From contig UCJA01000009.1 in the NCBI GenBank assembly GCA_900472675.1, positions 234,551 through 298,550 of the forward strand: a stretch of DNA of 64,000 nucleotides, written 5' to 3'. This document shows positions 36,529 to 46,289 of the stretch, piece after piece. Source of the stretch: Hyphomicrobiales bacterium. Lineage in GTDB: Bacteria > Pseudomonadota > Alphaproteobacteria > Rhizobiales > Rhizobiaceae. The translations under genes and the position numbers were made by a program. Numbering within the stretch: position 1 is the first letter of the stretch; each line of letters begins with the position of its first letter. The notes below the pieces were generated by a model. It did no database searches. It had not been told where the DNA came from and saw only the letters and a program-made list of their open reading frames with translations.

Positions 36529-37029
36529 ATGAAGATCCTCCGTTTCCCCGATCCTGGTCTCGCGACACCCTGCACGGATGTCACCGTCTTCGACGACGCC
36601 CTCTCCGATTTCGCAGCCGAACTCCATGCCACCATGCGCGCAGCACCCGGCGTCGGCATCACCGCCGCGCACGTCGGCTCGTTTGTGCGTCTCTTTGTGC
36701 TGGAACTGCCGGACTGGTCGCAGCCCCGCTACTACGTCAATCCGGTGATCCTAGAGACATCTACCGACACCATCCGCCATAGGGAGGGTAGCGTTTCCAT
36801 GCCCGGCGCGACGGAGGAGGTCGAGCGCCCGAGGCAGGTCCGGCTCTCTTATCTGGATCTTCAAGGTGTCGCGCACGAGGAGATGGCGGAGGATTTTCAC
36901 GCCGTCTGCATTCAGCATGAGATCGACCAGCTCGACGGCATGTTCTGGCTGCGCCGACTGTCCCGTTTGAAGCGCGAACGCCTTGTCCGGCGCTGGGAGA
37001 AAGACGGGCTTCGCCGTAGCGATCCTTGA
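36529..37029 (+). CDS. Peptide deformylase-like protein with altered metal-site motifs
   Basis: A 166-residue protein with the full peptide deformylase fold layout (ILRFPDPGLATPC start, three motifs in order), but all three catalytic motifs differ from the canonical sequence. Motif 1 reads GVGITAAHVG (usual GxGLAAxQxG), motif 2 REGSVSMP (usual EGCLS; the metal-ligand cysteine is serine), and motif 3 QHEIDQLDG (usual HExDH; second histidine is glutamine). Two of three metal ligands are therefore missing, so N-formyl removal is unlikely. It may be a pseudoenzyme or have another role. It starts divergently from mgtE, about 207 bp away. Confidence 0.85.
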   Translation: MKILRFPDPGLATPCTDVTVFDDALSDFAAELHATMRAAPGVGITAAHVGSFVRLFVLELPDWSQPRYYVNPVILETSTDTIRHREGSVSMPGATEEVERPRQVRLSYLDLQGVAHEEMAEDFHAVCIQHEIDQLDGMFWLRRLSRLKRERLVRRWEKDGLRRSDP

Positions 37030-37163
37030 GGCACGTCGGCCGCCTCTCCTTTCCTTCGGTGTGCAACGGAACCGCAACCCCATCGCCCGGGTTCTATGCT
37101 CCAGCCAGCGCGGCTGCCCGGATAGCCTGGGCGCCGGAATCCGCGAGATGACAGGAGACGACC

Positions 37164-37643
37164 ATGACACCGAAGAAGGGCGCAGACGACATTTCCCGCG
37201 AGGAAGACTTCCGCGACTACGACACCCAGAACATTGACGAGGGCTGGCCCTATGCCGACCAGCCGGGGACGGGCTCGGATCCCGCTGAAAAAGGCGCCTC
37301 GGCTGATACTGGTCGCAATGGCGGCTTCATGGTCGATGAGGCCGATGCGGACGGTGAGGAACCCAGACAGAAACTGAGTGATAAGCCGGGCACCATCGGC
37401 CTCGAAGATTCCGACGATCTCGAAGAGCGGATCAATGATGCATTGGAGGAGATGGACGCTGTTGAAATGGAATTGATCGACATCCACGTGGACAGCGGGC
37501 ACGTGACGATTGAAGGCATGGTCGATGAAGCGGATACCTCGAGACTCATCACCCGCCGCATCCAGGGCATGGCCGGCGTGCGCAAGGTGACCAACAAGCT
37601 GACCCTTGCAGGCGTTGACGCCGGTATCCCGGACGAAGACTAG
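37164..37643 (+). CDS. BON domain protein
   Basis: A 159-residue acidic protein. The C-terminal 70 residues (LEERINDALEEMDAVEMELI and IHVDSGHVTIEGMVDEADTS, then RIQGMAGVRKVTNKLTL) form a BON domain, a small module usually found in the periplasm and associated with membranes. No signal peptide is visible, so a cytoplasmic role is possible. The first 80 residues are a charged low-complexity region. Its TAG stop overlaps the convergent OsmC stop in a shared CTAG. Confidence 0.85.
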   Translation: MTPKKGADDISREEDFRDYDTQNIDEGWPYADQPGTGSDPAEKGASADTGRNGGFMVDEADADGEEPRQKLSDKPGTIGLEDSDDLEERINDALEEMDAVEMELIDIHVDSGHVTIEGMVDEADTSRLITRRIQGMAGVRKVTNKLTLAGVDAGIPDED

Positions 37644-38062
37644 CGGATCGTCACCACCAGCTCAGGTGGTGATTTCAGCGTATTGCTGACGGTGCAGATC
37701 TCCTCGGCCATCTGGGAGATCTGCATTTTCTGTGTCTGGTCCAGATCACCGTCGATGGTAAGATCAATAGACAGTCGCTCGATCCGGAACGGCTCCTCCG
37801 GGCTCTTCTCGCCCGTGACATGCGCTCGCGCTTCTCTGAACTGCGCAATCAGTCCGAGGCGGCTGGCAGAGATCCGCGCGCTTTTCACAAGGCATGCTGC
37901 AAGCGAAGAGAAAAGGAGGTCGAGCGGGTCAAATCCCGGCTCGGACGCGCCGGTGGCCACATCCAGGCTCCCGCCTGTCTCACTGCGCAGCTGGGGGCGG
38001 CCAAACCGCGCAATCACGGCTTCCGCCCCGATCGGCCGCTTCTTGATCGTCACGCCTGTCAC
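37640..38062 (-). CDS. OsmC family protein
   Basis: Thiol-dependent peroxidase or related detoxification protein of 140 residues. Two conserved cysteines are visible: LFSSLAACLVKSARI near residue 57 and AEEICTVSNTLKSPP near 123, as required by OsmC/Ohr proteins that reduce organic hydroperoxides. The GTG start at 38062 lies nine bases after the lipB stop, so translation may be coupled. The lipB-osmC arrangement on the minus strand suggests cotranscription. Confidence 0.85.
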   Translation of the reverse strand: MTGVTIKKRPIGAEAVIARFGRPQLRSETGGSLDVATGASEPGFDPLDLLFSSLAACLVKSARISASRLGLIAQFREARAHVTGEKSPEEPFRIERLSIDLTIDGDLDQTQKMQISQMAEEICTVSNTLKSPPELVVTIR

Positions 38063-38071
38063 CGGGCTACC

Positions 38072-38794
38072 TCAGGCGCTTTCCGACACGGTGGCGCCGA
38101 AGATCTCCTCGAAGGCCTCTCGCAGCCGCATATCCACATCGGTCATCATCACCGGCAGCCCAAGATCGACCAGGCTGGTGACCCCATGGGCGGAAATTCC
38201 GCAAGGGACTATGCCTGAAAAATGAGACAGGTCCGGCTCCACGTTGATCGACAGGCCATGGAAGCTCACCCACTTGCGCAACCGGATGCCCAAGGCAGCG
38301 ATCTTGTCTTCCGCCATGGATCCGTCCGGCAGCACCGGCTTTTCCGGCCGCCGCACCCAGACGCCCACGCGGTCCTCGCGGCGTTCCCCCCGAACGCTCA
38401 TCATGTCGAGCGTGCGGATCACCAGTTGCTCGAGGGCGGCCACGTAGGCGCGCACGTCCTGCCGGCGACGCTTTAGGTCGAGCATCACATAGGCGACCCG
38501 CTGGCCGGGACCGTGATAGGTGTATTCGCCTCCGCGGCCTGTGGAAAACACCGGAAAGCGATCCGGCTCGATCAGGTCGGAAACGTCAGCGCTGGTGCCG
38601 GCCGTATAGATCGGTGGATGTTCGACGAGCCAGACGAGTTCGTCCGCCTGCCCTTCGGCAATAGCCGCCACCTCACGCTCCATCTCAGCCACCGCCTCCT
38701 CATAAGGAACGAGGTGATCGGAGATTCGCCAGCGCACCGGCGGCGAACCGGATTGCGGCAGCATGGAAAGCTCGAGTTCGGTGCGTGTCAGCAT
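38072..38794 (-). CDS. lipB: Lipoyl(octanoyl) transferase
   Basis: Transfers octanoyl groups from acyl carrier protein to lipoyl domains. The 240-residue protein shows [20 protein letters not shown] near residue 85, the lysine-containing [17 protein letters not shown] near 158 and the catalytic cysteine in [11 protein letters not shown] near 195. LipB supplies lipoylation of GcvH, encoded at 50.6 kb, as well as of 2-oxoacid dehydrogenases. The long minus-strand run is divergent from tRNA-Leu. Confidence 0.95.
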   Translation of the reverse strand: MLTRTELELSMLPQSGSPPVRWRISDHLVPYEEAVAEMEREVAAIAEGQADELVWLVEHPPIYTAGTSADVSDLIEPDRFPVFSTGRGGEYTYHGPGQRVAYVMLDLKRRRQDVRAYVAALEQLVIRTLDMMSVRGERREDRVGVWVRRPEKPVLPDGSMAEDKIAALGIRLRKWVSFHGLSINVEPDLSHFSGIVPCGISAHGVTSLVDLGLPVMMTDVDMRLREAFEEIFGATVSESA

Positions 38795-38971
38795 GGTGGA
38801 TCTTCTTGCAATTTGAAGGCTGTGCAGCAGGTTGGTCGCTGCTTTGCACAGATATATAGGTGCTTTGGCACTGAATGTCGGCCCGGGTCAAAAATCTGTC
38901 ATGGCGCCCTTGTGCACCCCAAATGCTTTTGCTACATGCACCCCCGCCGGCGCAAGTCGGTTCTACCAGGA

Positions 38972-39056
38972 GCGGTCGTGGCGGAATTGGTAGACGCGCA
39001 GCGTTGAGGTCGCTGTGTCGCAAGACGTGGAAGTTCGAGTCTTCTCGACCGCACCA
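38972..39056 (+). tRNA. tRNA-Leu (anticodon GAG)
   Basis: An 85-nt class II tRNA. The acceptor arm pairs GCGGTCG (38972-38978) with CGACCGC (39046-39052), followed by discriminator A and an encoded CCA. The anticodon stem-loop CAGCG-TTGAGGT-CGCTG gives anticodon GAG, which reads CUC/CUU leucine codons. A long variable arm and the TTCGAGTC T-arm are present. A terminator follows immediately. Confidence 0.95.
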
Positions 39057-39060
39057 AATT

Positions 39061-39084
39061 AACCCGGCTTCGGCCGGGTTTTTT
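39061..39084 (+). terminator. Rho-independent terminator of tRNA-Leu
   Basis: Stem AACCCGGC / GCCGGGTT with a TTCG loop and a run of six T that begins in the second arm. It follows the encoded CCA by four bases. Confidence 0.9.
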
Positions 39085-39177
39085 GTTGCCTTTTTTCCGG
39101 AACGCGACTGCCAGGCGACCTGCTGCGCTTGTGACGCCGATGAGGCTGTGCTTGAAGAAGCGCTGTCTTGAAGGACT

Positions 39178-40113
39178 GTGCCCTTGCCCCAGCCGATATC
39201 CGATAACCCCTTGAAGGGCATAGCCATCATGGCGGGTTGCATGATCGTGCTGCCGGTCATGGACGCCATTGCGAAATACATGGCTACCTTCGAGGCCATG
39301 TCGCCGGCCCAGGTCACCTTCTATCGATTCTTTTTCCAGTTCGTCTGCCTTCTGCCCCTGGCGATCCTTGTGGGCCGCCAGATGTTTCATGCCAGGCGTC
39401 CTTGGATGAACCTGCTGCGCGGCGCAATCCATGCGGCGGCAAGCCTCATGTTCTTTGCGGCAGTCAAATACATGCCGCTCGCGGACGTCTTCGCCATCTA
39501 TTTTGTCGAGCCCTTCATGCTCACCATGATGTCGGCGCTCTTCCTGGGCGACAGGGTCGGCTGGCGCCGCTGGCTGGCCATCCTGGTGGGTTTCGGCGGC
39601 GCGATGATCGTCATCCAGCCGAGCTACGCCATCTTCGGCTGGACCGCACTGCTGCCCGTCGCCTGCGCCTTTCTTTATACGCTCTACCTGTTCCTCAACC
39701 GCGCCATCGGCGATGCCGACTCGCCGCTGGTGATGCAGGTTATGGCGGGCCTGGGCGGCACCTGCTTCATGGCCATTGCGCTCGCTGTAGGCAGCCGCAG
39801 CGGCCAGGCGGACTTCGTGCCATCCCTGCCCGCCTCCAGCCTCGGCCTCGTGCTGCTGATCGCGCTGGGCTCGATCTCCGGCTACATGCATCTCCTCGTC
39901 GTCCGCGCCTTCCGCATGGCGCCGTTGTCGCTGCTGGCTCCCTTCCAGTATTTCGAGATCATTTCCGCGACCGTGCTGGGCTATGCGCTTTTCGGCGACT
40001 TCCCGACCGCTTCGAAGTGGCTGGGGATTGCGATCATCGTCGCCTCCGGCCTGTTCATCATCTGGCGCGAACGTGTCAGAACGAAACAGCTGGAGCAGGC
40101 GCGACCGGCCTAG
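39178..40113 (+). CDS. DMT family transporter (EamA domains)
   Basis: Drug/metabolite transporter of 311 residues with about ten hydrophobic helices and two EamA-type repeats. Conserved-looking segments are GAIHAAASLMFFAAVKYMPL at the end of the first repeat and APFQYFEIISATVLGYALFG in the second. The substrate is unknown. A GTG start at 39178 is preceded by GAAGGAC. The gene follows the tRNA-Leu terminator and is probably transcribed alone. Confidence 0.87.
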   Translation: MPLPQPISDNPLKGIAIMAGCMIVLPVMDAIAKYMATFEAMSPAQVTFYRFFFQFVCLLPLAILVGRQMFHARRPWMNLLRGAIHAAASLMFFAAVKYMPLADVFAIYFVEPFMLTMMSALFLGDRVGWRRWLAILVGFGGAMIVIQPSYAIFGWTALLPVACAFLYTLYLFLNRAIGDADSPLVMQVMAGLGGTCFMAIALAVGSRSGQADFVPSLPASSLGLVLLIALGSISGYMHLLVVRAFRMAPLSLLAPFQYFEIISATVLGYALFGDFPTASKWLGIAIIVASGLFIIWRERVRTKQLEQARPA

Positions 40114-40203
40114 GCAGCAGCGGTTAACCGCGCTTCGCGTCTGCCTCGCCGGGACTGAACCAAAGACGGCTCTTCGAGTTCCAGGATCGAACGGAGAGCC
40201 AGG

Positions 40204-40866
40204 ATGAGCGAGCACCGCTTTTCCTTCCCGGCATGCGTGATTGCCGGCAAGGGCCGCATCGAAGCATACGACGTCATCCTGCTGCGCAAGTTCGCCTTTG
40301 CGGACGGTGTGACCACCCGCGACCAGGCAGACGCCATGATCGCCCTCCACCGCCTCTGCCCCGACCAGTGCGCGGAATGGGAAGCCTTCTTCATCGAATC
40401 GATCGCCGCCTTCGCGGTCTTCGAGGAGGCGCCCGTCGGTCGGCTGGACGAGCAGAACGCCACCTGGCTGATCCATATGTTCTCTATGGATGGCACCGTC
40501 GCCAGCGCAGCGGAGCTGGACATGCTGGTTCATGCGGTGGAACTGGCGACGGAAACCGCCGAAAGCCTTTCCACCTTCCTGTTGGACCAGATCCGCCGGG
40601 CCATACTGCCAGACCTGGACTGCGCCCACGCCCTTTCCCGCCCGCCCGCGGCTGCCGTCACCGAATACGATCTCGCGCTCATCTGGCGACTGCTTCGCCC
40701 AGCAGTTGACCGTGGCAGGCTCCTGATGTCTCCGCGTGAGGCAGCAGTGCTTTATGACATCGACCAGCTCACGGAGCCATCCGGCAACCATCCCCTGTGG
40801 AACGAGATGATGGCACAGATCGTGACGCTGGAGCGGCCGGTTCACGTCCCCGCCATCAAGCGATGA
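40204..40866 (+). CDS. Hypothetical protein
   Basis: A soluble 220-residue protein that I cannot assign. It is mainly helical, with WEAFFIESIAAFAVFEEAPV and NATWLIHMFSMDGTVASAAE as the more conserved-looking segments and a conserved-looking LLMSPREAAVLYDIDQL near the C-terminus. No signal peptide, membrane helix or catalytic motif is visible. GAGAGCCAGG precedes the ATG. It follows the DMT transporter after 90 bp and precedes a GNAT acetyltransferase. Confidence 0.7.
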   Translation: MSEHRFSFPACVIAGKGRIEAYDVILLRKFAFADGVTTRDQADAMIALHRLCPDQCAEWEAFFIESIAAFAVFEEAPVGRLDEQNATWLIHMFSMDGTVASAAELDMLVHAVELATETAESLSTFLLDQIRRAILPDLDCAHALSRPPAAAVTEYDLALIWRLLRPAVDRGRLLMSPREAAVLYDIDQLTEPSGNHPLWNEMMAQIVTLERPVHVPAIKR

Positions 40867-40939
40867 TCGGCTGTGCGGTCCGATGTTCCCGTGATCGCTC
40901 GGGTCTTGACATTGCCCCTGCCAACCGCTGCAAAAGGGC

Positions 40940-41557
40940 ATGGAAAACCATTCGCCCCTGCCCGTTGGCTACTCCGCTGTACCGCCCGGCAAGATCGCCA
41001 CTGTCGTCACCTGCCTCGAGATGCTGGTTCCGCCAGCGTTCAATAACGCGGCCGCGGGTCAAACGAGCGACCTCAAGATCGAGCGCTGGCATTCTCCCGC
41101 CAATGCAGACTACCGCCGCCTGTTCCGGGATGTGGGCGAACAATGGATGTGGGTGTCCCGGCTGGTCATGGCTGACCATGATCTTTCGTCGATCCTCCAA
41201 GACCCCGCCGTCGAAGTCTATGTGCTAAAGGACGAGGACCGCACCCTCGGCCTCCTCGAGCTCGACTTCCGCACCGAGGGCGAGTGTGAGCTCGCCTTCT
41301 TCGGCCTGGTTTCCGATGCCATCGGAAAGGGCGCAGGACGCCTGATGATGAACCACGCCATCCGCACGGCATGGTCGCGGCCCATCCGCAGGTTCTGGGT
41401 CCATACCTGCCACCTGGATTCGCAGCCTGCCCTTGCCTTCTACCAGCGCTCGGGCTTTACGCCCTATGCCAGCCTGGTCGAGGTCCTCGACGATCCGCGT
41501 CTGAGCGGCGTGCTTCCGCGGGATGCAGCACCGCATGTGCCTTTGATCGGCGGCTGA
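40940..41557 (+). CDS. GNAT family N-acetyltransferase
   Basis: Predicted acetyl-CoA-dependent acetyltransferase of 205 residues. The acetyl-CoA-binding segment is CELAFFGLVSDAIGKGAGRL near residue 115, ending in GRLMMNHAIRTAW, and the C-terminal FWVHTCHLDSQPALAFYQRS then GFTPYAS is the typical last strand-helix pair of the fold. The acceptor substrate is unknown. The gene starts 73 bp after the upstream hypothetical gene. Confidence 0.88.
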   Translation: MENHSPLPVGYSAVPPGKIATVVTCLEMLVPPAFNNAAAGQTSDLKIERWHSPANADYRRLFRDVGEQWMWVSRLVMADHDLSSILQDPAVEVYVLKDEDRTLGLLELDFRTEGECELAFFGLVSDAIGKGAGRLMMNHAIRTAWSRPIRRFWVHTCHLDSQPALAFYQRSGFTPYASLVEVLDDPRLSGVLPRDAAPHVPLIGG

Positions 41558-41660
41558 GCGATCACGCAGATACGATAGGTAGCGGCGCCTTGCGACTTGA
41601 GCCGCGGCGCCTGTCCATGCCAAAGTCGCCCCGAATCAAGAACCGTCAGGGAGACACGCC

Positions 41661-42788
<1,128 letters not shown>

Positions 42789-42894
42789 TCCTTTGTATGG
42801 CGCGTCTCGAAAGGCGCGCCATCCAGGGTGCGCTTGCATTTCCGCGGTACATAATTATCATCATCGGCGTAAAATAACTGGGGGGAGAAAGACC

Positions 42895-43083
42895 ATGTAC
42901 AAGTTCGAAATCTACAAGGACAAGTCTGGCGAATTCCGGTTCCGCTTCAAGGCTGCCAACGGTCAGACGATGTTTTCATCGGAAGGCTATTCGGCCAAGG
43001 CGTCCGCGACCGCCGCGATCGAATCCATCAAGAAGAATGCACCCGGTGCGACGACTGACGATCAGACCACTGCCGTTGCCTAA
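42895..43083 (+). CDS. YegP / DUF1508 family protein
   Basis: A 62-residue protein. The unit YKFEIYKDKSGEFRFRFKAA then NGQTMFSSEGYSAKASA is the single DUF1508 (YegP-like) domain; bacterial relatives often have two copies. The function is unknown. A strong GGGGGGAGAAAG ribosome-binding site precedes the ATG. A weak hairpin without a T tract at 42797-42822 lies between it and the alcohol dehydrogenase gene. Confidence 0.88.
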   Translation: MYKFEIYKDKSGEFRFRFKAANGQTMFSSEGYSAKASATAAIESIKKNAPGATTDDQTTAVA

Positions 43084-43128
43084 CGCCAGCCATCGTCTGA
43101 GCTTGGGGACGACTGTCTACGGAGGCAG

Positions 43129-43581
43129 GTGCCGGTGATCTATGTGGATGCCGATGCCTGCCCGGTGAAGCCTGAAATCCTGAAAGTGGCGGAACGCCAT
43201 GGCCTCGAGGTCACCCTGGTGGCGAACTCGGGGCTGCGTCCGTCGCGCGATCCGATGGTGAAAAACGTCATCGTCTCTGCAAGCTTTGACGCCGCCGATG
43301 ACTGGATTGCCGAGCGAGCGGCTGCAGGCGATATCGTCGTGACCGCGGACGTGCCGCTTGCTGTGCGATGCGTCGCTGCGGGCGCGCAGGTGACCGGACC
43401 GACCGGCCGGATCTTCGACAAGACCAATATCGGCATGGCATCGGCCATGCGCGATCTCGGCCAGCACCTGCGGGAAACCGGCGAGAGCAAGGGCTACAAC
43501 GCTGCTTTCTCGCCGCGCGACCGCTCGAAATTTCTGGAAACATTGGACAGGCTGTGCCGTCGCGTGAAGTCAGGCACCTGA
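43129..43581 (+). CDS. YaiI/YqxD family protein (DUF188)
   Basis: A 150-residue protein of the DUF188 family, related to PIN-like nucleases. The acidic start VIYVDADACPVKPEI, the RPSRDPMVKNVIVS segment and ITADVPLA-like VTADVPLAVRCV are typical. A GTG start at 43129 is used. The gene ends directly before the DUF1345 start codon (TGA then ATG), indicating cotranscription. Confidence 0.88.
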   Translation: MPVIYVDADACPVKPEILKVAERHGLEVTLVANSGLRPSRDPMVKNVIVSASFDAADDWIAERAAAGDIVVTADVPLAVRCVAAGAQVTGPTGRIFDKTNIGMASAMRDLGQHLRETGESKGYNAAFSPRDRSKFLETLDRLCRRVKSGT

Positions 43582-44256
43582 ATGGGCAACAGCATGGCGA
43601 GCCGCCTGGCGAAACTGAAATACCACCGCCACGGCCCGTTCGTGGTGGCGATCGTGCTCGGCCTCCTCGCCTTCCCTGCTTTCCTCGTCTTCAGTCCCGA
43701 GCTCGCGCCGGGCATCGCAGTCGTCGTCTTCTTCCTCGCCTATCTGATCCTGATCGGCTTTCGGATCCCTCACCTCGATGGCGACCGGTTCCGTGAGACC
43801 GGCAAGGATGACGACGAACCGGCACCTGTCATTCTCGGCGTCACGCTGCTGACGGTCGCGACCTCCGTCATCCTGCTGTTCAATGCGGTGAACGCCAAGG
43901 GCGATGCCTCGCTCGCCGAAATCGCGCTTGCCTTCTCCTCCGTCGTGCTCGGATGGTTCACCATCCACACCATGTTTGCGCTCCATTACGCGCATCTCTA
44001 CTGGCGCCCGCAGGCCCAGCGGCTGGCGGAGGAAGATCAGCGTGGCGGGCTGGATTTCCCCCAGACCGACGAACCGGGCGCCTATGATTTTCTGTATTTC
44101 GCCTTTGTGATCGGCATGACAGCGCAGACCTCGGACGTGCAGATCACCAGCACGGATATGCGCCGCATCAATCTTTTGCATGCGATCGTGTCGTTCTTCT
44201 TCAACACGGTTCTGGTGGCGGCATCGGTCAACGCTGCTGTCGCACTGGGCGGCTAG
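43582..44256 (+). CDS. DUF1345 family membrane protein
   Basis: A 224-residue inner-membrane protein with five likely helices (near 20-37, 40-60, 85-105, 115-140 and 195-215). The segment FHTMFALHYAHLYW-like IHTMFALHYAHLYW near residue 130 and TDEPGAYDFLYFAFVIGMTA near 160 are the DUF1345 signature. The function is unknown. It starts in the base after the stop of the DUF188 gene. Confidence 0.88.
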   Translation: MGNSMASRLAKLKYHRHGPFVVAIVLGLLAFPAFLVFSPELAPGIAVVVFFLAYLILIGFRIPHLDGDRFRETGKDDDEPAPVILGVTLLTVATSVILLFNAVNAKGDASLAEIALAFSSVVLGWFTIHTMFALHYAHLYWRPQAQRLAEEDQRGGLDFPQTDEPGAYDFLYFAFVIGMTAQTSDVQITSTDMRRINLLHAIVSFFFNTVLVAASVNAAVALGG

Positions 44257-44290
44257 CACACCGGTCAGGATGCCGCGTTGACGTGGAAAC

Positions 44291-44779
44291 CTATTCCCAA
44301 AGCGCGCTAGCAAGCGTCGAATGCCGCGGCCCGTCGAGCTTGAATTCGGAGACGATCCGGCTGGCGATCTTCTGCGCCAGCGCCTGATCGCCGTCCTCTT
44401 TACCAAACAGGTAGATCGACGCGCTGAAGCTTCCTTCGGCAACCGGTTCGCCGTCTCCCACAGCCACCGCCTGAACGGTGACCCTTGCCTCGTGGCGGCT
44501 GCCGACCAGCAGCGGCACGTGAAGGGTCTTGTCGATGCGGATGACGATGATGGTTCGCGTCAGGATCGTCGGCCGCAGCGTGGAGCGGATCGCCTCGTCC
44601 ACCAGCATGTCCGTGGCAATCACCAACGATTGCGAAATATCCGGCCGCGCCGTCACGAAGGCGCCGCGCACGTCATAGAGAAGCTTATCGCGCCCATCGC
44701 TTTTGACAGGCATGCGGAAGCCGGTCAGCGACAGGCTGGCGGTGACGATGAGAGAGATGTGAAAGAGGCGGCGGAGCAT
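44291..44779 (-). CDS. Exported hypothetical protein
   Basis: A 162-residue protein with an N-terminal signal or anchor (FHISLIVTASLSLTGF). The mature region is alpha/beta in pattern, with QSLVIATDMLVDEAIRSTLR, TRTIIVIRIDKTLHVPLLVG and LAQKIASRIVSEFKLDG, which ends as an amphipathic helix. No catalytic motif or known family is recognised. The gene is convergent with DUF1345 and 56 bp from the ATP12 gene on the same strand. Confidence 0.68.
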   Translation of the reverse strand: MLRRLFHISLIVTASLSLTGFRMPVKSDGRDKLLYDVRGAFVTARPDISQSLVIATDMLVDEAIRSTLRPTILTRTIIVIRIDKTLHVPLLVGSRHEARVTVQAVAVGDGEPVAEGSFSASIYLFGKEDGDQALAQKIASRIVSEFKLDGPRHSTLASALWE

Positions 44780-44835
44780 GCGGGAACTCGATACAACGAT
44801 GTTCCCGATGGTGGTTGAACAGGGTTAGAGAAGCA

Positions 44836-45627
44836 TTAAACGGCTGCACCCAACGCGAGAAAAACTGCAGCGGCGGCCTGCATCTCCTCCCGACGCTTGG
44901 CCCGCCGCTGTTCGGCCTCGGCGTCTGCGCCCCAATGCTCGTTCGTCCAGTCCTCGTCCAGATGCGCCAGCGTCCAGACCTCGTCCGTGCCGAGACGGTT
45001 CTCCGCAAAGGCAAGCGCCAGCAGCGCGGAGCCGGTCAGTGTCGTGATCGTGTGAAGGGCGGCAAGTGCAATGGCCGCGTTGTGACGGCGCAGCAGTGTC
45101 GCGAAGGCGGCGACTGCCTCGCGGGGTTGGTCGGCCGGCATCACGCCCTCGATCAGGATGAAGCGGGCGCCGACATCCTGCGCTGCCCAGTCGAGCACCG
45201 GATCCCAATGCTCCCTTTGCCGCGCGACCAGGCTATCGGGACCCTCTGCCCGGTAGCACAGCATGTCGCTGGCCGAAAACCGCAGGATGTCCTCAAACAC
45301 CGCCTCAGGCTCGGCAGCCACGCCGTCGATGGCGGTATTGACCAGGCGCGTGACCGGCATGCTGTGGGGATCGATCACCTCCACCTGGGCTGCCCACTCG
45401 TGACGCAGAAGCTCGGCAAGTGCTGCAGTCGGCGCCGCAAGCATCTGCTTGGCCGGCGTGCGCACCGGCCGGCCGTCAAGCAGGATGGTAAAGCCGGATT
45501 CGCCTTCGGCCACCGAAACCTCTGTGTAGAACCGCTTGGGCAGCGGCTTCTGCATCTGGATCTGGGCCCGGCGGGTCGGGTCTGGATGGCTGAGGGCCTG
45601 GGCGGGATCGGGAAACAGGTCGCGCAT
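44836..45627 (-). CDS. ATP12 family chaperone
   Basis: Homologue of the mitochondrial ATP12 chaperone that helps assemble the F1 alpha subunit of ATP synthase; alphaproteobacteria carry it. The 263-residue protein opens with KRFYTEVSVAEGESGFTILL then DGRPVRTPAK, and shows the characteristic HEWAAQVEVIDPHSMPVTRL and RREHWDPVLDWA-like QREHWDPVLDWAAQDVG. The ATG at 45627 replaces a longer in-frame extension that has no family similarity. It follows the HAD gene by eight bases on the same strand. Confidence 0.9.
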   Translation of the reverse strand: MRDLFPDPAQALSHPDPTRRAQIQMQKPLPKRFYTEVSVAEGESGFTILLDGRPVRTPAKQMLAAPTAALAELLRHEWAAQVEVIDPHSMPVTRLVNTAIDGVAAEPEAVFEDILRFSASDMLCYRAEGPDSLVARQREHWDPVLDWAAQDVGARFILIEGVMPADQPREAVAAFATLLRRHNAAIALAALHTITTLTGSALLALAFAENRLGTDEVWTLAHLDEDWTNEHWGADAEAEQRRAKRREEMQAAAAVFLALGAAV

Positions 45628-45635
45628 GATAAACC

Positions 45636-46289
45636 TCAGGCGAGATAGGCGAGAATCTCGCGCGGATGATGGACGATCAGGTCGGCGCCGGCATGCTTTA
45701 GTTCGTCTGCCGGAGCATAACCCCAGGACACGCCGATGGCCGTGGCGCCGGCTGCCTTGGCCATTTGCATATCGTAGATGGCATCGCCGATGACAAGGGT
45801 CTGCGACGGCTGCAGTCCGGTTTCGTCGCAGCACTCGCTGACCATGGCCGGATGCGGCTTGGATGGGCAGTCGTCGGCTGTGCGCGACACAACGAAATGG
45901 CGGCCGAAGGCATGCGCGTCCATGACGGAGTTCAGGCCGCGCCTGGACTTGCCCGTCACCGCGCCGATCACCAGGTCCTCGCGCGGTCCGATCTCGTTGA
46001 GCAGCGCTGCAATCCCCGGGAACAAGGGCTCCTTGTAGTCGAGGTCCTTGCGCACGGTGGAAAACAGGGACTTGTAGTAGGCCATCATCTCGACAGCCTC
46101 CTCGTCCGCGTGCGGCTTACCCTGCATCCGCGCAATCGCGATATCGAGCGTCAGTCCGATGATCGCCTTGGTTTCGGCACACGCCGGCTCCGGCTTTCCG
46201 AAATGCAGGAACGTCCGTCGCATGGTTTCATGGATCAGGTCGCCGCTGTCGACCAGTGTGCCGTCGCAGTCGAACAAAACAAGCTTCAT
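45636..46289 (-). CDS. HAD-IA family hydrolase
   Basis: Probable phosphatase of 217 residues. The nucleophile motif LVLFDCDGTLVDS is at the N-terminus, the threonine/serine motif in VIGAVTGKSRRGL near 113, the lysine in DDCPSKPHPAMV near 142, and the acidic loop in VIGDAIYDMQMAKAAGA near 170. This is the phosphoglycolate phosphatase-like group; the real substrate is not known. Its ATG overlaps the stop of the RluA-type gene by ATGA, so the two are translationally coupled. Confidence 0.9.
   Translation of the reverse strand: MKLVLFDCDGTLVDSGDLIHETMRRTFLHFGKPEPACAETKAIIGLTLDIAIARMQGKPHADEEAVEMMAYYKSLFSTVRKDLDYKEPLFPGIAALLNEIGPREDLVIGAVTGKSRRGLNSVMDAHAFGRHFVVSRTADDCPSKPHPAMVSECCDETGLQPSQTLVIGDAIYDMQMAKAAGATAIGVSWGYAPADELKHAGADLIVHHPREILAYLA

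Noticed and set aside
38932..40941. Minus-strand open frame of 669 codons across tRNA-Leu, the DMT transporter and the following gene
   Set aside because: It crosses a tRNA, a terminator and two intergenic gaps, and is antisense to a transporter with ten clear helices.
42797..42822. Hairpin ATGGCGCG / CGCGCCAT after the alcohol dehydrogenase gene as a terminator
   Set aside because: It has an 8-bp stem but a ten-base loop and no T tract on either strand, so I do not call it a terminator.
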